In this document: positions 52,701 through 61,676 of the stretch, in pieces | How the letters are laid out: the number at the start of each line of letters is the position of its first letter | Numbering within the stretch: position 1 is the stretch's first letter | From: an uncultured Collinsella sp. | GTDB taxonomy: Bacteria; Actinomycetota; Coriobacteriia; Coriobacteriales; Coriobacteriaceae | DNA length: 64,000 bases | Reading direction: 5' to 3' | Assembly: GCA_900768265.1 (NCBI GenBank) | Contig: CAAGCF010000036.1 | Span: 1-64,000, forward strand | Made by a program: the position numbers and the translations under genes | Notes under the pieces: model-generated | Database searches by the model: none | Told to the model about the DNA's origin: nothing | Seen by the model: only the letters and a program-made list of their open reading frames with translations

Positions 52701-53938
52701 TACGGAGCGACTGCCTCGTTCTCGCGCCACCCCAGCAGTAGGGCATTGAGATAGCCCTCAGAATCGACGTGACCCGTCTGTTTCATAAAGGCTTCTTGCG
52801 TGTTGACATTCAGCAGGTTCACCTTGGAGCTCAGCGTGCTCCAAATCACGCTACGCTGGCCCATCGAATCGGGCTGACCGACCACAAACAGGCACGACTG
52901 CGCCGGCTGGATGGTAACGCTGCGCGTCGTCCACGCCGCATCCTGCGACAAGCGCAGCGAGACGCTTACCGTGAGCGGCTGGCTCGAGCACAGTACCGGA
53001 TTCTGCTCGCCCGCGGCATTGGTCCACGAGTTGATGCGCAGATACGGAAACGTGGCGAACTCATCCTTGGTGCAGGCAAGATAGTACATGCCGATGTCGT
53101 CACTCCAGTGGACATCCATGGCACAGAACAGCGTCCAAGCATCGAGCATCTGTCCATCGTAGATTGCATCCTCCATGGGTGAAATCTGCACCTTATTGGG
53201 ATCGATCAATCCAGCCGCACCGTTAAACTGCGTAAAGAACGTTGTGTCTCCCATGGGAGCACCCTTTTGGGGCGTGGGGTCCTGCAGCAGATACTTATAG
53301 GAATTGGCCGTCGACGCGGCCGATCCGCCGGAATCGGCACCGCCACCGGAACCGTTTCCGCCCGCGCCGCCGCCGGCATTGCCGCCAGACGCTCCGCCTC
53401 CATTGATAACGGGAACGTTCTGTCCGGTACCCGAGCCGCCTGAGCCGCTGCCCGAGCCACCCGCAACCCCTACGCCCGTTCCATCGGCGCTTCCGGTAAC
53501 GTTGTAGGCGGTCGTGCCGCTCTGGCTCGTCAGATTTGCCTGCACCGGTGCATTATCGAGCCGCTCCTGCTGTTCACGTGCGCTCGTTTCCTGGCTGTCG
53601 CTTCCCTCATCGTGACGATTTGCCTCGGCATCCGTCGAGAGCGGACTGATCTGGTACGCCTCACCGGACTCCGTGTCACCGTGGCTGTATGCAGCGATAT
53701 ACCCCGAAGGGTCAAAGCTCAAATTGCTCTGGGCCAACTCAAAGGCGACCGTGCCAAATACACCGACCGCGGCAACCGAAGCCGCCACCGCCACGACGCG
53801 CGTTGTAGCCAACGGCTTGGCTCGATACATATTTTGGGCGGCATGCCGGACACGCGCGGACACATTCCGCGGGTCTTTTACTTTGGCCGACGCCGCATTC
53901 TTATGCGGCGCCCCATGTTGAGGATGTTTGGAAAACAC
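49700..53938 (-). CDS. Giant BspA-like leucine-rich-repeat surface protein
   Basis: 1412 residues from the GTG at 53938 (GAGGGAG upstream). A cytoplasmic N-terminus of about 45 residues is followed by one hydrophobic segment (VVAVAASVAAVGVFGTVAFE) acting as signal anchor. A Gly/Ser-rich linker (about 145-210) leads to a large outer part. From about 600 on there are BspA/TpLRR-type LRR_5 repeats, such as IGRNAFENCQNLQ and DGCANLTSVSLRA. No LPxTG-like end is seen; it may stay in the membrane by the N-terminal anchor. It is last in the kinase-MoxR-DUF58-transglutaminase operon, 15 bases after its neighbour. Confidence 0.8.
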   Translation of the reverse strand: MFSKHPQHGAPHKNAASAKVKDPRNVSARVRHAAQNMYRAKPLATTRVVAVAASVAAVGVFGTVAFELAQSNLSFDPSGYIAAYSHGDTESGEAYQISPLSTDAEANRHDEGSDSQETSAREQQERLDNAPVQANLTSQSGTTAYNVTGSADGTGVGVAGGSGSGSGGSGTGQNVPVINGGGASGGNAGGGAGGNGSGGGADSGGSAASTANSYKYLLQDPTPQKGAPMGDTTFFTQFNGAAGLIDPNKVQISPMEDAIYDGQMLDAWTLFCAMDVHWSDDIGMYYLACTKDEFATFPYLRINSWTNAAGEQNPVLCSSQPLTVSVSLRLSQDAAWTTRSVTIQPAQSCLFVVGQPDSMGQRSVIWSTLSSKVNLLNVNTQEAFMKQTGHVDSEGYLNALLLGWRENEAVAPYFYTLTPGRHVVVPGDVVSIDPAYKVRFQGYALDENYRFDDDPTSPNSSRLQTLVDVDESVVSVDGGTETLRVPQGVQAVDAYTDSRQREGFTWQIDNLELPSSVYYVNVNAGFQVLDAYRVASDNPVYAATDEGILTSRDGREYLGVPYNTRELDVPADIDRVAIPDRNKLDRIVLHASKGGELPQIDVSNLRDCTLVVDDAALLDCITEHAGELERAYGVYVSPASNPDVRLMYSQGLVYNMNSQLESDLCYVLDTGSNIALVQISNTIMKGAFTGNTSVNTLVLMPWFTDNVTLEDGSLAGGSVQTIVCVTDEQVAYVEQHKAAAGAPDARVIKASLSQDGYLYYVNAGKTILLSAAGDENGNLPATFDGTLLADGGKRLEVDSIAPYAFSGDAGLMFVNLGEQTSAIGRNAFENCQNLQGVFIGTPDSIEVGADAFKGCTSLGFVASRAKKGAFATTENPNPAGCTWYAPDGELQGYDSRFVTIDGISDFGCDAPSDDAVLLYGYLDDDAEGKPSILLGAPSVLNGTIGLLPSTTEIFGGYSLSGAKDLPGAFEGTGGVWDIDWTSAPHLAYIDRYAFRNSGIAGDLNIDLPDNDIHVGVSAFDGCANLTSVSLRAATMEINDQAFTNCPRLTSASFVADTKGDYDAATGTGSQNYLASSVFGNDASFTNLTVGAGIATLGYPSPGVGFFFDGSTDAEEEASRIHLSVPSGMEQDYLNAWVYGFVGYDDYDTYYAAVESDMLFDCLMGEGPDPTPEAVRAKMAQNLLGPENRLRTMMGLPLVEASTVIRTDDDVPEVDEWTIEDNGDGTAILVSAPSNIERADLASVLTEPTVIASKAFSRCSNLTEITLCDKVAGIQSGAFMGCSGVRVTLPSGCPLPELLGGRESAPFSFGSSVVLDIAEADRASLLKTWPRQMVGVATDDEEADYVESKWFSNVDMDTFESPTFEVLNKAVNEPIMECENRLRSLMGMDAIGDISELAAPIDINKYPQYWIAG

Positions 53939-53953
53939 GTAGACCTACTCCCT

Positions 53954-56266
53954 CTACAACGCGTACAGCATGTAGCGACGGAAGCGTTCAATAACAGTTT
54001 GCGAGGCCGGCATGCTCCGATGCAGACGTTCGGTAAAACGACGGAGCGTGCGCAACTCGTTGGGCTTCAGCTGGCGGCCGCCAAACGCATAGGCCTGATG
54101 GAGCTGAATCGCTCGGCGGTATTCCCACGGGTCAATCTCGGGGAACGCCGTGGCAAAGGCATCCAGGCAATCGAGCGGCTTGGTCTCGTCGAAGGCGTCC
54201 ACGCCGCTTCGCTTCATCACCAGGGCAAGATAGCCGTAGAGTGCCGGCACACATATATCCTGCTCATCGTTCTCGATGGCTCGCGTACGCAAAACGCGCA
54301 AGACGAACCTGCGAACGAACAGGGCGAGTAGGACGGCAATCACCGCGCCGGTCAAACCGACTCCGACTTTGGCCGCAACAGGGATGCTGTGCGACACCGG
54401 CACATCCTCGCGATGCTTATCCTCGCCCCGACCAGCGACCGAGCCCACATCGAGCGTCTTATCGTCGGCACCGCTGCTCCACGCCTCGCCCACGTCGATA
54501 ATCTTATCGGCATCGAGCGTCTGGCTATAGTACCCAGGGGTGACCTCGACAGGCGTCCATCCCTGCCCGTCGAGGTAGATCTCGGTCCACGCGTGTGTAT
54601 CGGCAGCCGTCAAGTCCAGCGGCACGCCCGCGTCGACGGCAGCGGCAAGCCGATTGCCAGCCGCCCGATAGCCCTCGACATAGCGCGCGGGGATTCCCTG
54701 AGATCGAAACGCGAGCGTCGCCACCGTGGCAAAGTAGGCAGAATTGCCCTCGTGTGCCGAGCCCAAGAACCACGCGACAAATGACGTCGCCCCGGTATAG
54801 GCTGGCGGGTTATCCGTCTGGCCCGCAAGCGAAGCCATCATCGTGCGAACGCGACTGATCACGGCCGTATCCGAAACGTTCGCCCCGGCATCCCAGCTGT
54901 CGCTCGAGAACAGGTAGGCATCGATGGCATCCCGCTCCCCTTCGGGAACGTCCAGATAGTTATCTCGAACAAAAGCGGCGTACACCCGCTCGCTTTTTGC
55001 ATAGTCGCTCTCGGAGGACGCCAGCCAGCTCGAATCCGCAATGACGTCATCCGCCGACACGTCATCGACGGTCATGCTATATGCCTTAGACGGCAAAAGA
55101 TCCATGCTCAGCATCGTCGAGCCCGTCAGCATTGCGTTGGCACCGTTCAGCGAGCGCAGCGTATAGGGGGCATAGGTGTATCTACGGTTGGCGCCCGAGG
55201 CATCGACCGAAATCTCGACTGCATCGATATGCTCGCCGCGCTCACGCTCGGCCTCGGCGTCAAACGCGGCGCGCTGCTCGGCTACCGTCAAGCCGTTCTG
55301 GCGCAGCCACTCACGCATGCCGGACCATTCGCCCTCGTAGAACATCCAGTCGCCGCGCCCCCAAGACGCGCCATCAAACGTCGTGCCCACAAAGCCCTTC
55401 ATGAGCAGATCATCACCGAGCGCCCCGCTGGCAGTCAGCGACAGCGTCGTGGTGTCGCCTTCGTTCATGGCTGCGGCCTGCGAAAGGTCACCCTCGGGCA
55501 GGGTATCGTCCCCAAACCGAATGCTCTGAGCCGCTTTGACGGCAGACGCCGACATGGCGGACAGGGCGGGAAGAGGCTGCACCAAGGCGACCGTCAGTGC
55601 AAAGAGCACGCCGCATGCGGCGCACAGGCCGCAAAGGCCGACAAGAACCTGGGGTAGACCTACCGTAGAGCCCCGCAACTCGTGAGCACGGCACTGGACA
55701 AGCCAGCCGGCAACGCACAGTGCCATAGACATCGCAGCATCACCGAGCTGCAGCACCATGGAGCCCGTGCCGCAGAGAACGACAATTAAGAGCGTGGGCC
55801 ACAAAACGCTCAAGTTGGCAAAAAGCCAGCCACATGAGCCGGCAAACACACCGGCGAGCACCGCCAGCGGCACAGCCTCGCACAGCGTACCGGCGTCTGC
55901 GACCAATGGAATATACAGCCCAAAGAATGAGTTAACACGAGCGATAACGGCATTGGTACACGCATAGAAACCCCAGCGCGCCGAAGGAACCAAGAGCGCG
56001 CATGACAGCGATACGAACGTTGCAGCCAAGGCAATCCAGAGAGGGGCCTTTTTCGAAGCCAGCGAAACGTCCAAAACGCCTAGCGCTACAGCTACGCCAG
56101 CGGCGACAGCAAGCATGACCCCCAGACACGGAGCACTCAGGCACCATCCATATGCACATGAGAAACCTGCAGACAGTAAAACCGCAGGCGTCACCGACAG
56201 GAACACGGCAACAATGCGACCGTTCGAAGCGATGCGCTCCGTCGAGGCAAGCGTCACAAAGTCCAT
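53954..56266 (-). CDS. Membrane transglutaminase-like protein with Ser for the nucleophile Cys
   Basis: 770 residues from the ATG at 56266, one base after the DUF58 stop, CTGGAG upstream. About seven N-terminal membrane segments (to about 250), an outer part, a transglutaminase core (about 490-575), a C-terminal membrane helix (about 635-655) and a cytoplasmic tail. In the core the usual Gx-Cys reads EGNSAYFA, with Ser509 (codon TCT) where the nucleophile should be. GIPARYVEGY and ADTHAWTEIY (His) are kept; the usual Asp in WxPVD is Glu. It may therefore be catalytically silent or use Ser. MoxR, DUF58 and transglutaminase genes commonly travel together. Confidence 0.82.
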   Translation of the reverse strand: MDFVTLASTERIASNGRIVAVFLSVTPAVLLSAGFSCAYGWCLSAPCLGVMLAVAAGVAVALGVLDVSLASKKAPLWIALAATFVSLSCALLVPSARWGFYACTNAVIARVNSFFGLYIPLVADAGTLCEAVPLAVLAGVFAGSCGWLFANLSVLWPTLLIVVLCGTGSMVLQLGDAAMSMALCVAGWLVQCRAHELRGSTVGLPQVLVGLCGLCAACGVLFALTVALVQPLPALSAMSASAVKAAQSIRFGDDTLPEGDLSQAAAMNEGDTTTLSLTASGALGDDLLMKGFVGTTFDGASWGRGDWMFYEGEWSGMREWLRQNGLTVAEQRAAFDAEAERERGEHIDAVEISVDASGANRRYTYAPYTLRSLNGANAMLTGSTMLSMDLLPSKAYSMTVDDVSADDVIADSSWLASSESDYAKSERVYAAFVRDNYLDVPEGERDAIDAYLFSSDSWDAGANVSDTAVISRVRTMMASLAGQTDNPPAYTGATSFVAWFLGSAHEGNSAYFATVATLAFRSQGIPARYVEGYRAAGNRLAAAVDAGVPLDLTAADTHAWTEIYLDGQGWTPVEVTPGYYSQTLDADKIIDVGEAWSSGADDKTLDVGSVAGRGEDKHREDVPVSHSIPVAAKVGVGLTGAVIAVLLALFVRRFVLRVLRTRAIENDEQDICVPALYGYLALVMKRSGVDAFDETKPLDCLDAFATAFPEIDPWEYRRAIQLHQAYAFGGRQLKPNELRTLRRFTERLHRSMPASQTVIERFRRYMLYAL

Positions 56267-56267
56267 G

Positions 56268-57440
56268 TTAGAGCTCCAGACTCTTGATACGGGCCGAATC
56301 GCTCGATACCGGGCAATGGGTGATGATGTAGTTGGCACCGTGCTCGATGCTGTACGACTCGACTGAATCCGACACATGGAGCACCGAAAGATCGGTCAGA
56401 CGGCCCATATCGATACAGAGCTGCTCATCGATGCCCACCGTCACCAGCACCGTTTTGCTAATGACCTTTGCCGCTACAAGGTTGGCATACCGCTCGACTG
56501 ATGCTGGATAGGCAGGGCCAAGCGGCGTCGCCGTCAAAGCGTCGAGCATCCTATCAAAACCACGTCGGTCCTCAACGGGATAGGCGGCCAAAGAGCCTTC
56601 GGGGGCAGCCACGACCACATGGTGGTATCCCTGACGCATAAGCGCCAGCGATATCGATGCGGTAAAGCTCAGCACCGCAGAAAGAACCTCAGAGCGGCTC
56701 GAGTGCTCAAAATCGCGCGCAAACGCACCAAACAAGATGGCAATAGCGTGGTCCTGGGGGCGTGAAGCCTCACGCACCAGCACATCGTCAAAGCGCGTCG
56801 ACAGCTTCCAGTGGATCGACTTAACCGCATCGCCCTCGTGATAAGGCCTTATGTCAAAGACCTCGGAGGCGTCTTGGCCGTTTCGATGGGGATCGTAGCC
56901 CGTGCCCTCAAGGCTGGCAGAAGCACTTCGGTGAGGATCGACCTGAATGTCGAGAATCTGGGGATAGACCGTAAACAACCCGTGAAAGTCGACATCCTGC
57001 AGAGCAAGCGACGTAAAACCCATCTCATCGACCAGGCGGGCGGTGTCAAGGGTAATCGTGTGCGCACCGCAGACGGCCGAATCGAGCTCCAGCTCAAACA
57101 AGGCGGGCCTGCCCGTCGCGGGGGCAAGGCTCACGGGATAGACCGTCCGCGTTCCCGTCAGTTGGTTGTAAACCGAAAACGACAACTCCATGCGGCCGCG
57201 AAACATAAGCGGGCGATTCAACGTGATGCGCAATACAAGCGGCGCGTTTACAACACAGGAGCGGGGAAGCTCAAAGCCGAGCTTAAGCATGGCAACGCTC
57301 GAGCGGCACGCCACCACCGTGATCACGGGCATGGCAATCAACGCCGCGGCAGCAGCGAGCGCAGCCGCGTTGGCGGTAAAGACGAACGTGACGAGCAGGA
57401 GCGCGACGGACACGATGTAGGTGATCTTGTTGGCTATCAT
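56268..57440 (-). CDS. DUF58 domain protein
   Basis: 390 residues from the ATG at 57440; the start is uncertain because no good ribosome site is seen, and earlier starts overlapping MoxR are possible. Two hydrophobic helices near the N-terminus (IVSVALLLVTFVFTANAA and the next) precede a beta domain. The DUF58 core follows, with DIRPYHEGDAVKSIHWKLS and DDVLVRE, a VWA-like fold. DUF58 proteins work with MoxR ATPases in cell-envelope or surface-protein systems. The gene overlaps the operon between MoxR and the transglutaminase-like gene. Confidence 0.82.
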   Translation of the reverse strand: MIANKITYIVSVALLLVTFVFTANAAALAAAAALIAMPVITVVACRSSVAMLKLGFELPRSCVVNAPLVLRITLNRPLMFRGRMELSFSVYNQLTGTRTVYPVSLAPATGRPALFELELDSAVCGAHTITLDTARLVDEMGFTSLALQDVDFHGLFTVYPQILDIQVDPHRSASASLEGTGYDPHRNGQDASEVFDIRPYHEGDAVKSIHWKLSTRFDDVLVREASRPQDHAIAILFGAFARDFEHSSRSEVLSAVLSFTASISLALMRQGYHHVVVAAPEGSLAAYPVEDRRGFDRMLDALTATPLGPAYPASVERYANLVAAKVISKTVLVTVGIDEQLCIDMGRLTDLSVLHVSDSVESYSIEHGANYIITHCPVSSDSARIKSLEL

Positions 57441-57474
57441 GAGCGTAACGGAGGCGCAGAGGGCGAACGGACCG

Positions 57475-58428
57475 CTACGAGCGACCGCGAACCTGGCCCA
57501 TGGACGGAGCGGGAACGGCAGCGAGAATGCGGTCGAGGACGTCCTCGGCGGTAATCGATTCGATGCGGGCCTGGGGGCGCAAAACGAGACGATGGGCGCA
57601 GACGGCCTTAAACACCTCGCGCACATCCTCGGGCACCACATAGTCGCGCTCGCGAATCAATGCGCTGGCGCGCGCCATGCGCGTGAGCGCGATAATACCG
57701 CGAGGGCTTACGCCCAGCTCGACGAGACTGTCGGTGCGAGTCTCCTCGCACAGGCGGACGATGTAGTCCAGCACCGTGTCGGCAACCTGCACATTGCCCA
57801 GGTAGTTTTGGATATCGAGCAGGTCATCGCAGGCAACCATGGGCTTAATCTCGTCGAGCGGGTTGGCATAGCGACGGGTCTTGAGGATATCGATCTGATC
57901 CTGACGCGACGGATAGCCAACAGACAGACGAACCATAAAGCGGTCGAGCTGGCTGTCGGGCAGCGGCTGCGTGCCCGCCGAGCCCACCGGGTTCTCAGTC
58001 GCGATGCACACGAAGGGACGCGGGACCTGATGCGTCTGCCCGTCGATCGTTACCGCGCGCTCTTCCATAACCTCGAGCAGGGCCGACTGCGTCTTTGCGC
58101 TGGTGCGGTTGATCTCGTCGCCCAGCAGCATGTTGCAGTTGACGGCGCCCCACACAAAGCGAAACACGCCGGCGTCGCGGTCGAACATCGTAAAGCCCGT
58201 AATGTCTGAGGGCAGCGTATCGGGCGTAAACTGCACGCGTTTAAAGTCCAGACCCAGCGCACGAGAAAGAGCCAGGGCCAGCGTCGTCTTACCGGTGCCG
58301 GGCACATCCTCCAGCAGGATATGACCGCCGGCATAGATTGCCATGAGGGCCTTCTCAATCACATCGCGCTTGCCCAGCAGGACACGGCTCACTTCGTTGA
58401 TGATGCTGTTTGACTGTTCGACGATCAC
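57475..58428 (-). CDS. MoxR-family AAA ATPase
   Basis: 317 residues from the GTG at 58428, two bases after the kinase stop. Walker A DVPGTGKTT (about 41-49), Walker B LLGDEINRTSAKTQSALLEVM split by its NRT sensor, arginine finger region DRFMVRL and a C-terminal lid. MoxR proteins are chaperone-like ATPases that work with VWA or DUF58 partners, the next gene. ATP use is expected; the client could be the transglutaminase-like or LRR protein. Confidence 0.9.
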   Translation of the reverse strand: MIVEQSNSIINEVSRVLLGKRDVIEKALMAIYAGGHILLEDVPGTGKTTLALALSRALGLDFKRVQFTPDTLPSDITGFTMFDRDAGVFRFVWGAVNCNMLLGDEINRTSAKTQSALLEVMEERAVTIDGQTHQVPRPFVCIATENPVGSAGTQPLPDSQLDRFMVRLSVGYPSRQDQIDILKTRRYANPLDEIKPMVACDDLLDIQNYLGNVQVADTVLDYIVRLCEETRTDSLVELGVSPRGIIALTRMARASALIRERDYVVPEDVREVFKAVCAHRLVLRPQARIESITAEDVLDRILAAVPAPSMGQVRGRS

Positions 58429-58430
58429 GA

Positions 58431-60104
58431 TTACTCATTTCCTCGGTAAGCTGCCTCGGCCGTCGCGGCCGCCAGCTGTGCTTTCAAAACGTTCAGATCG
58501 ATGGGCTTACCCACGTGTCCGTTCATGCCCGCGGCGTGCGAGCGCTCAATGTCCTCGGTGTAATCATTGGCAGAAAGCGCGATGATGGGAATGACAGCGG
58601 CGTCCTCATGATCGAGCGATCGAATCTGCTCCGCCGCTTCCCAGCCGTTGAGCACGGGCATCTGAATATCCATGAGGATCGCATCGTACGTGCCCACGGG
58701 CATGCTCCGAAATCGCTCGACGACCGCCTGGCCGTTCTCGGCACGATCGACCGCCGCACCCCGTCTTGCCAGCAGCTCAATGACGATCATGGCATTGATT
58801 TCGTTATCCTCGGCCAGCAGGAATCGCTTGTCCTCAAACTGGTAGGTAAACGATGCCCCCATGGAATCGGGTGCCGTCTCGAGAGTCTGTTCCTTACGTT
58901 TAAGGTCCGCGACCTGCTCCGGCGTGGCCAGTCGCAGCGGGATATAGGCCGAAAACGTCGAGCCGCGACCGGGCTCGGTATCGACGACGATCTCGCCGCC
59001 CATCAGGTCGACGAGTGCGCTCGTGATGGCCATGCCCAGACCCGTTCCGCCGTAGCGGCGCGCAATGGTGCGGTCCTCCTGCTCAAACGGTTTAAAGATC
59101 TTGCTGACGTAGCGCGGGTCCATGCCCTTGCCCGTGTCGCGCACGCGCAGCATATAACGCACGTTGCCGTCTGCCCGGTACATTTCGCGCAGGGTTACGG
59201 TAACGCTGCCGCCCCGCTCGGTAAACTTGACCGCGTTGGAGATAAAGTTGATGACAATCTGCGACAGGCGCATGCGATCGCCCACGACAAACACGTTTTC
59301 GCAGTCCTCCAGATTGACTGCGTACGTAAGTCCTTTGTCGGTTGTCTGCGAGGCAAACATACGCTCGATCTCATCGGCAAACAGACGCATATCAAACGGG
59401 GCTTCGTCAATGTGCACGCGTCCGCTGTTGAGGCGGCTCATGTCGAGCATGTCATTGATAAGCGAAAGCAGGTAGGCCGAAAGCTGCGAGGCGCGGGACA
59501 GGTCATCCATCAGGCGAGCCTCATCCGCATGATGCTCACGGGCAAGCGAAATCATACCCTCGATGCCATTGAGCGGCGTGCGGATCTCGTGGCTCATCTG
59601 GTTCATATAGTCCGTGCGCGCGCTAGCGGTCTCGACGGCGCGATCGCGCTCGGACTCCGCCTTGACGATACGCTCGTTTTCGTTCGTCACATCGACCGCA
59701 GAAACCAGGTACTGGGTGCCGCCCTGAATAAGCGCAATCGTAAACCTCACGCTGAGCTGCGGTTTTGCTCCATGGGGCGCATAGTAGGTGCACAGGAGGT
59801 TCAGCGGAGCCGTCCGGTCCCAGTCCCTTATCTGTCGCTGCATGCGAGCGCGGTCGCTATCGGGGATAAAGCGGTACAGCGTCGCGATGTCGTCATAAAA
59901 ACGCTCGGGCGATACACCAAAGACGCGTTCGAAATTTGGAGTGATATAGAGTGGGAGGCAGTCGCTCGTGCGCAGAACCCACGCAACGTTGGGCCCTTGC
60001 TCCGCAAGTGCCTCTTCAAACAGTCGACGCCCTCGGTCCGCGCCGCGCTTCTCGTGTGAACCGAACAGCCCCAATATGTCCCCCTTTTTTGCTTGGCGTT
60101 TCAT
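58431..60104 (-). CDS. Hybrid sensor histidine kinase (PAS-HisKA-HATPase-REC)
   Basis: 557 residues, no membrane helix. PAS-like domain (about 30-140), HisKA with MSHEIRTPLNG (about 168-178, His phosphorylation site), HATPase with N-box SNAVKF, DTGKGM and GGTGLGMA, then a receiver domain with EDNEIN and the phospho-Asp in ILMDIQMPVLNG (about 480). All key residues are intact. No HTH output is fused, so it must signal by protein contacts or through a phosphotransfer protein elsewhere. It is the first gene of the five-gene operon that ends in the LRR protein. Confidence 0.88.
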   Translation of the reverse strand: MKRQAKKGDILGLFGSHEKRGADRGRRLFEEALAEQGPNVAWVLRTSDCLPLYITPNFERVFGVSPERFYDDIATLYRFIPDSDRARMQRQIRDWDRTAPLNLLCTYYAPHGAKPQLSVRFTIALIQGGTQYLVSAVDVTNENERIVKAESERDRAVETASARTDYMNQMSHEIRTPLNGIEGMISLAREHHADEARLMDDLSRASQLSAYLLSLINDMLDMSRLNSGRVHIDEAPFDMRLFADEIERMFASQTTDKGLTYAVNLEDCENVFVVGDRMRLSQIVINFISNAVKFTERGGSVTVTLREMYRADGNVRYMLRVRDTGKGMDPRYVSKIFKPFEQEDRTIARRYGGTGLGMAITSALVDLMGGEIVVDTEPGRGSTFSAYIPLRLATPEQVADLKRKEQTLETAPDSMGASFTYQFEDKRFLLAEDNEINAMIVIELLARRGAAVDRAENGQAVVERFRSMPVGTYDAILMDIQMPVLNGWEAAEQIRSLDHEDAAVIPIIALSANDYTEDIERSHAAGMNGHVGKPIDLNVLKAQLAAATAEAAYRGNE

Positions 60105-60162
60105 TCTACCAGCTCAAAGGCACGTTACGGAGATGGCGCTGCGCTAAAGTTACCCATTCATG

Positions 60163-60204
60163 ATGAAAGAACGCGCCCGACGGCAAGCTTGCCATCGGGC
60201 GCGT
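60163..60204 (-). terminator. Terminator of the dehydrogenase gene
   Basis: ACGCGCCCGA and TCGGGCGCGT (60171-60180/60195-60204) enclose a further GGCAAG/CTTGCC stem; on the minus strand TTCTTTC follows. It isolates the histidine kinase operon from the genes upstream. Confidence 0.8.
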
Positions 60205-60208
60205 CTTG

Positions 60209-60889
60209 TTACTCGGGCCAAATGAACTGGGTGCGGCCGGCCTCGCCGCCGTCAATGAGCAGACTCTGCCCGGTCATAAACCGGTTAGTCACGCCCACAA
60301 AGTAGATCCACTCGGCGATCTCTGAGGCGCTCGCCCAGCGCTTGAGCGGTGTGAGCTCCATAATCTGGCTCCACAGCTGCTCGTCTTCCATCACGCAACG
60401 GTTGAGCGGCGTGATAACGCCGCCCGGGTCCACACTGTTGGCGATGGCCTGGGGCGCCAGGCGGTTCGCGAGGTTCTTGGTGTAGGCGATAACGCCGCCC
60501 TTGCTGGCAGCATAGGCGGGAAACTCCGATCCCGTATGCCCGCTCGCCGAGCCCACGTTGACCACCGATTTGATAGCCGGCGTCGGCTTGGCGGCAAGCC
60601 CCTCCCCCACAAAGGCATAGCGCTCGGTCACGTTGATGGTGCCACGCAGGTTGGCGGCGATGTCGTCGGCCGAGTCCTGCGTGCCGGCAACGTTCACGAT
60701 TACCTGGGGTTCAAGGTCATCGGGAAACGAGTCCGGCTCACGGACATCAACGATCAGATGGCGGTAACGCTCGTGCTCGACCGCCGCCGACAGCAAATCA
60801 AAGCCCACGACTTCGTGACCCTCGTCCAAAAAGCGCTGCACGCACGCGGCTCCGATGCCGCCCGAGGCGCCCGTGATCAAAACCCGCAT
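60209..60889 (-). CDS. Short-chain dehydrogenase/reductase
   Basis: 226 residues from the ATG at 60889, AAGGAG upstream. Nucleotide loop TGASGGIG (about 7-14), NVAG, the catalytic Ser (NVGSASG) and YAASK, then PGGVITPLN and a C-terminal TGQSLLIDGGE. It is a classical SDR (NAD or NADP dependent, possibly 3-alpha-HSDH-like by the shortened fold, as in gut hydroxysteroid dehydrogenases). The substrate is uncertain. It is in one transcript with the upstream transporter gene, whose stop is nine bases before its start. Confidence 0.85.
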   Translation of the reverse strand: MRVLITGASGGIGAACVQRFLDEGHEVVGFDLLSAAVEHERYRHLIVDVREPDSFPDDLEPQVIVNVAGTQDSADDIAANLRGTINVTERYAFVGEGLAAKPTPAIKSVVNVGSASGHTGSEFPAYAASKGGVIAYTKNLANRLAPQAIANSVDPGGVITPLNRCVMEDEQLWSQIMELTPLKRWASASEIAEWIYFVGVTNRFMTGQSLLIDGGEAGRTQFIWPE

Positions 60890-60898
60890 ACCCACTCC

Positions 60899-61621
60899 TT
60901 AGGCAGTTGCGTGGCGCTCGAGGTACTCGGCGCCCACGTTCTCGCGCTCCCAGCCGCGCACGACCTTGTAGCCCACGGGGCTCAGGAAGACCTCGCACAG
61001 CAGCTCGGCGACGGCACCGGTCAGCGAGCACATGATGACCTGCACCCAGGTCCAACCAAAGAACGTGTGGCTCACCACAATGGCAAAGACCAGGTTGTCG
61101 ACAAACTGACCGATGCCCGTGGACACATACGAACGGAAGGCAAAGCTCGCAAAGTTATTCTTTTTGAGCATGCGGCCGAGCGACTGGTTGAGTGTGGAGT
61201 TGACCACGGCGGAGGTGAGCATGGCGAGCGAAGAGCCGAGCACCACGTACCAAGTGCCGCCGATGGTGGCATTGAGGGCAGTGTTGACCTCGATCATGCC
61301 CGTGTCATAGTAGGCGCCCCACATGCCGGGCGTGAGCGAGCACAGCCAAAAGCACAGGCTTACGGCCAGGTTGACCGCCAGCGCGAGGATAGAGATTTTG
61401 ATGGATGCCTGGGCGCCAAAGCGCTTGCAGATCATGTCCTGGCACAAAAACGAGACCCAGCTCACCACAAAGCCGCAGTCGAGCGCCAGATACGGCAGGC
61501 TGATAAGCTCTTTGTTGGCCAGCAGGTTCATCATGATAACGCTCACGATAAACAGCGAAACCGTTGCCGCGGGAATGCTCCGCAACAGGACCTTGTAGTC
61601 CTCCATGACCTTCTTGATCAT
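60899..61621 (-). CDS. VUT-family queuosine precursor transporter (YhhQ-like)
   Basis: 240 residues, AAAGGAG before the start, six or seven membrane segments. Typical are ISLPYLALDCGFVVSWVSFL, CKRFGAQASIKIS and STGIGQFVDNLVF of the VUT/QPTR family (YhhQ), which imports queuine, preQ0 or preQ1. It is the first gene of a two-gene unit with the dehydrogenase. A small leader hairpin lies just upstream. No other queuosine genes are in the window. Confidence 0.82.
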   Translation of the reverse strand: MIKKVMEDYKVLLRSIPAATVSLFIVSVIMMNLLANKELISLPYLALDCGFVVSWVSFLCQDMICKRFGAQASIKISILALAVNLAVSLCFWLCSLTPGMWGAYYDTGMIEVNTALNATIGGTWYVVLGSSLAMLTSAVVNSTLNQSLGRMLKKNNFASFAFRSYVSTGIGQFVDNLVFAIVVSHTFFGWTWVQVIMCSLTGAVAELLCEVFLSPVGYKVVRGWERENVGAEYLERHATA

Positions 61622-61649
61622 TATGTACTCCTTTGGTTTTAGGTTTAAC

Positions 61650-61676
61650 GAGCAGGATATCGGACCCGAACTGCTC
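61650..61676 (-). promoter_or_regulatory. Leader hairpin before the queuosine precursor transporter
   Basis: On the minus strand GAGCAG (61676-61671) and CTGCTC close a loop TTCGGGTCCGATATC, followed by GTTAAACCTAAAACC and the ribosome site. The position fits a preQ1-type translational switch, but the conserved preQ1-I core is not clearly present. Confidence 0.3.
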
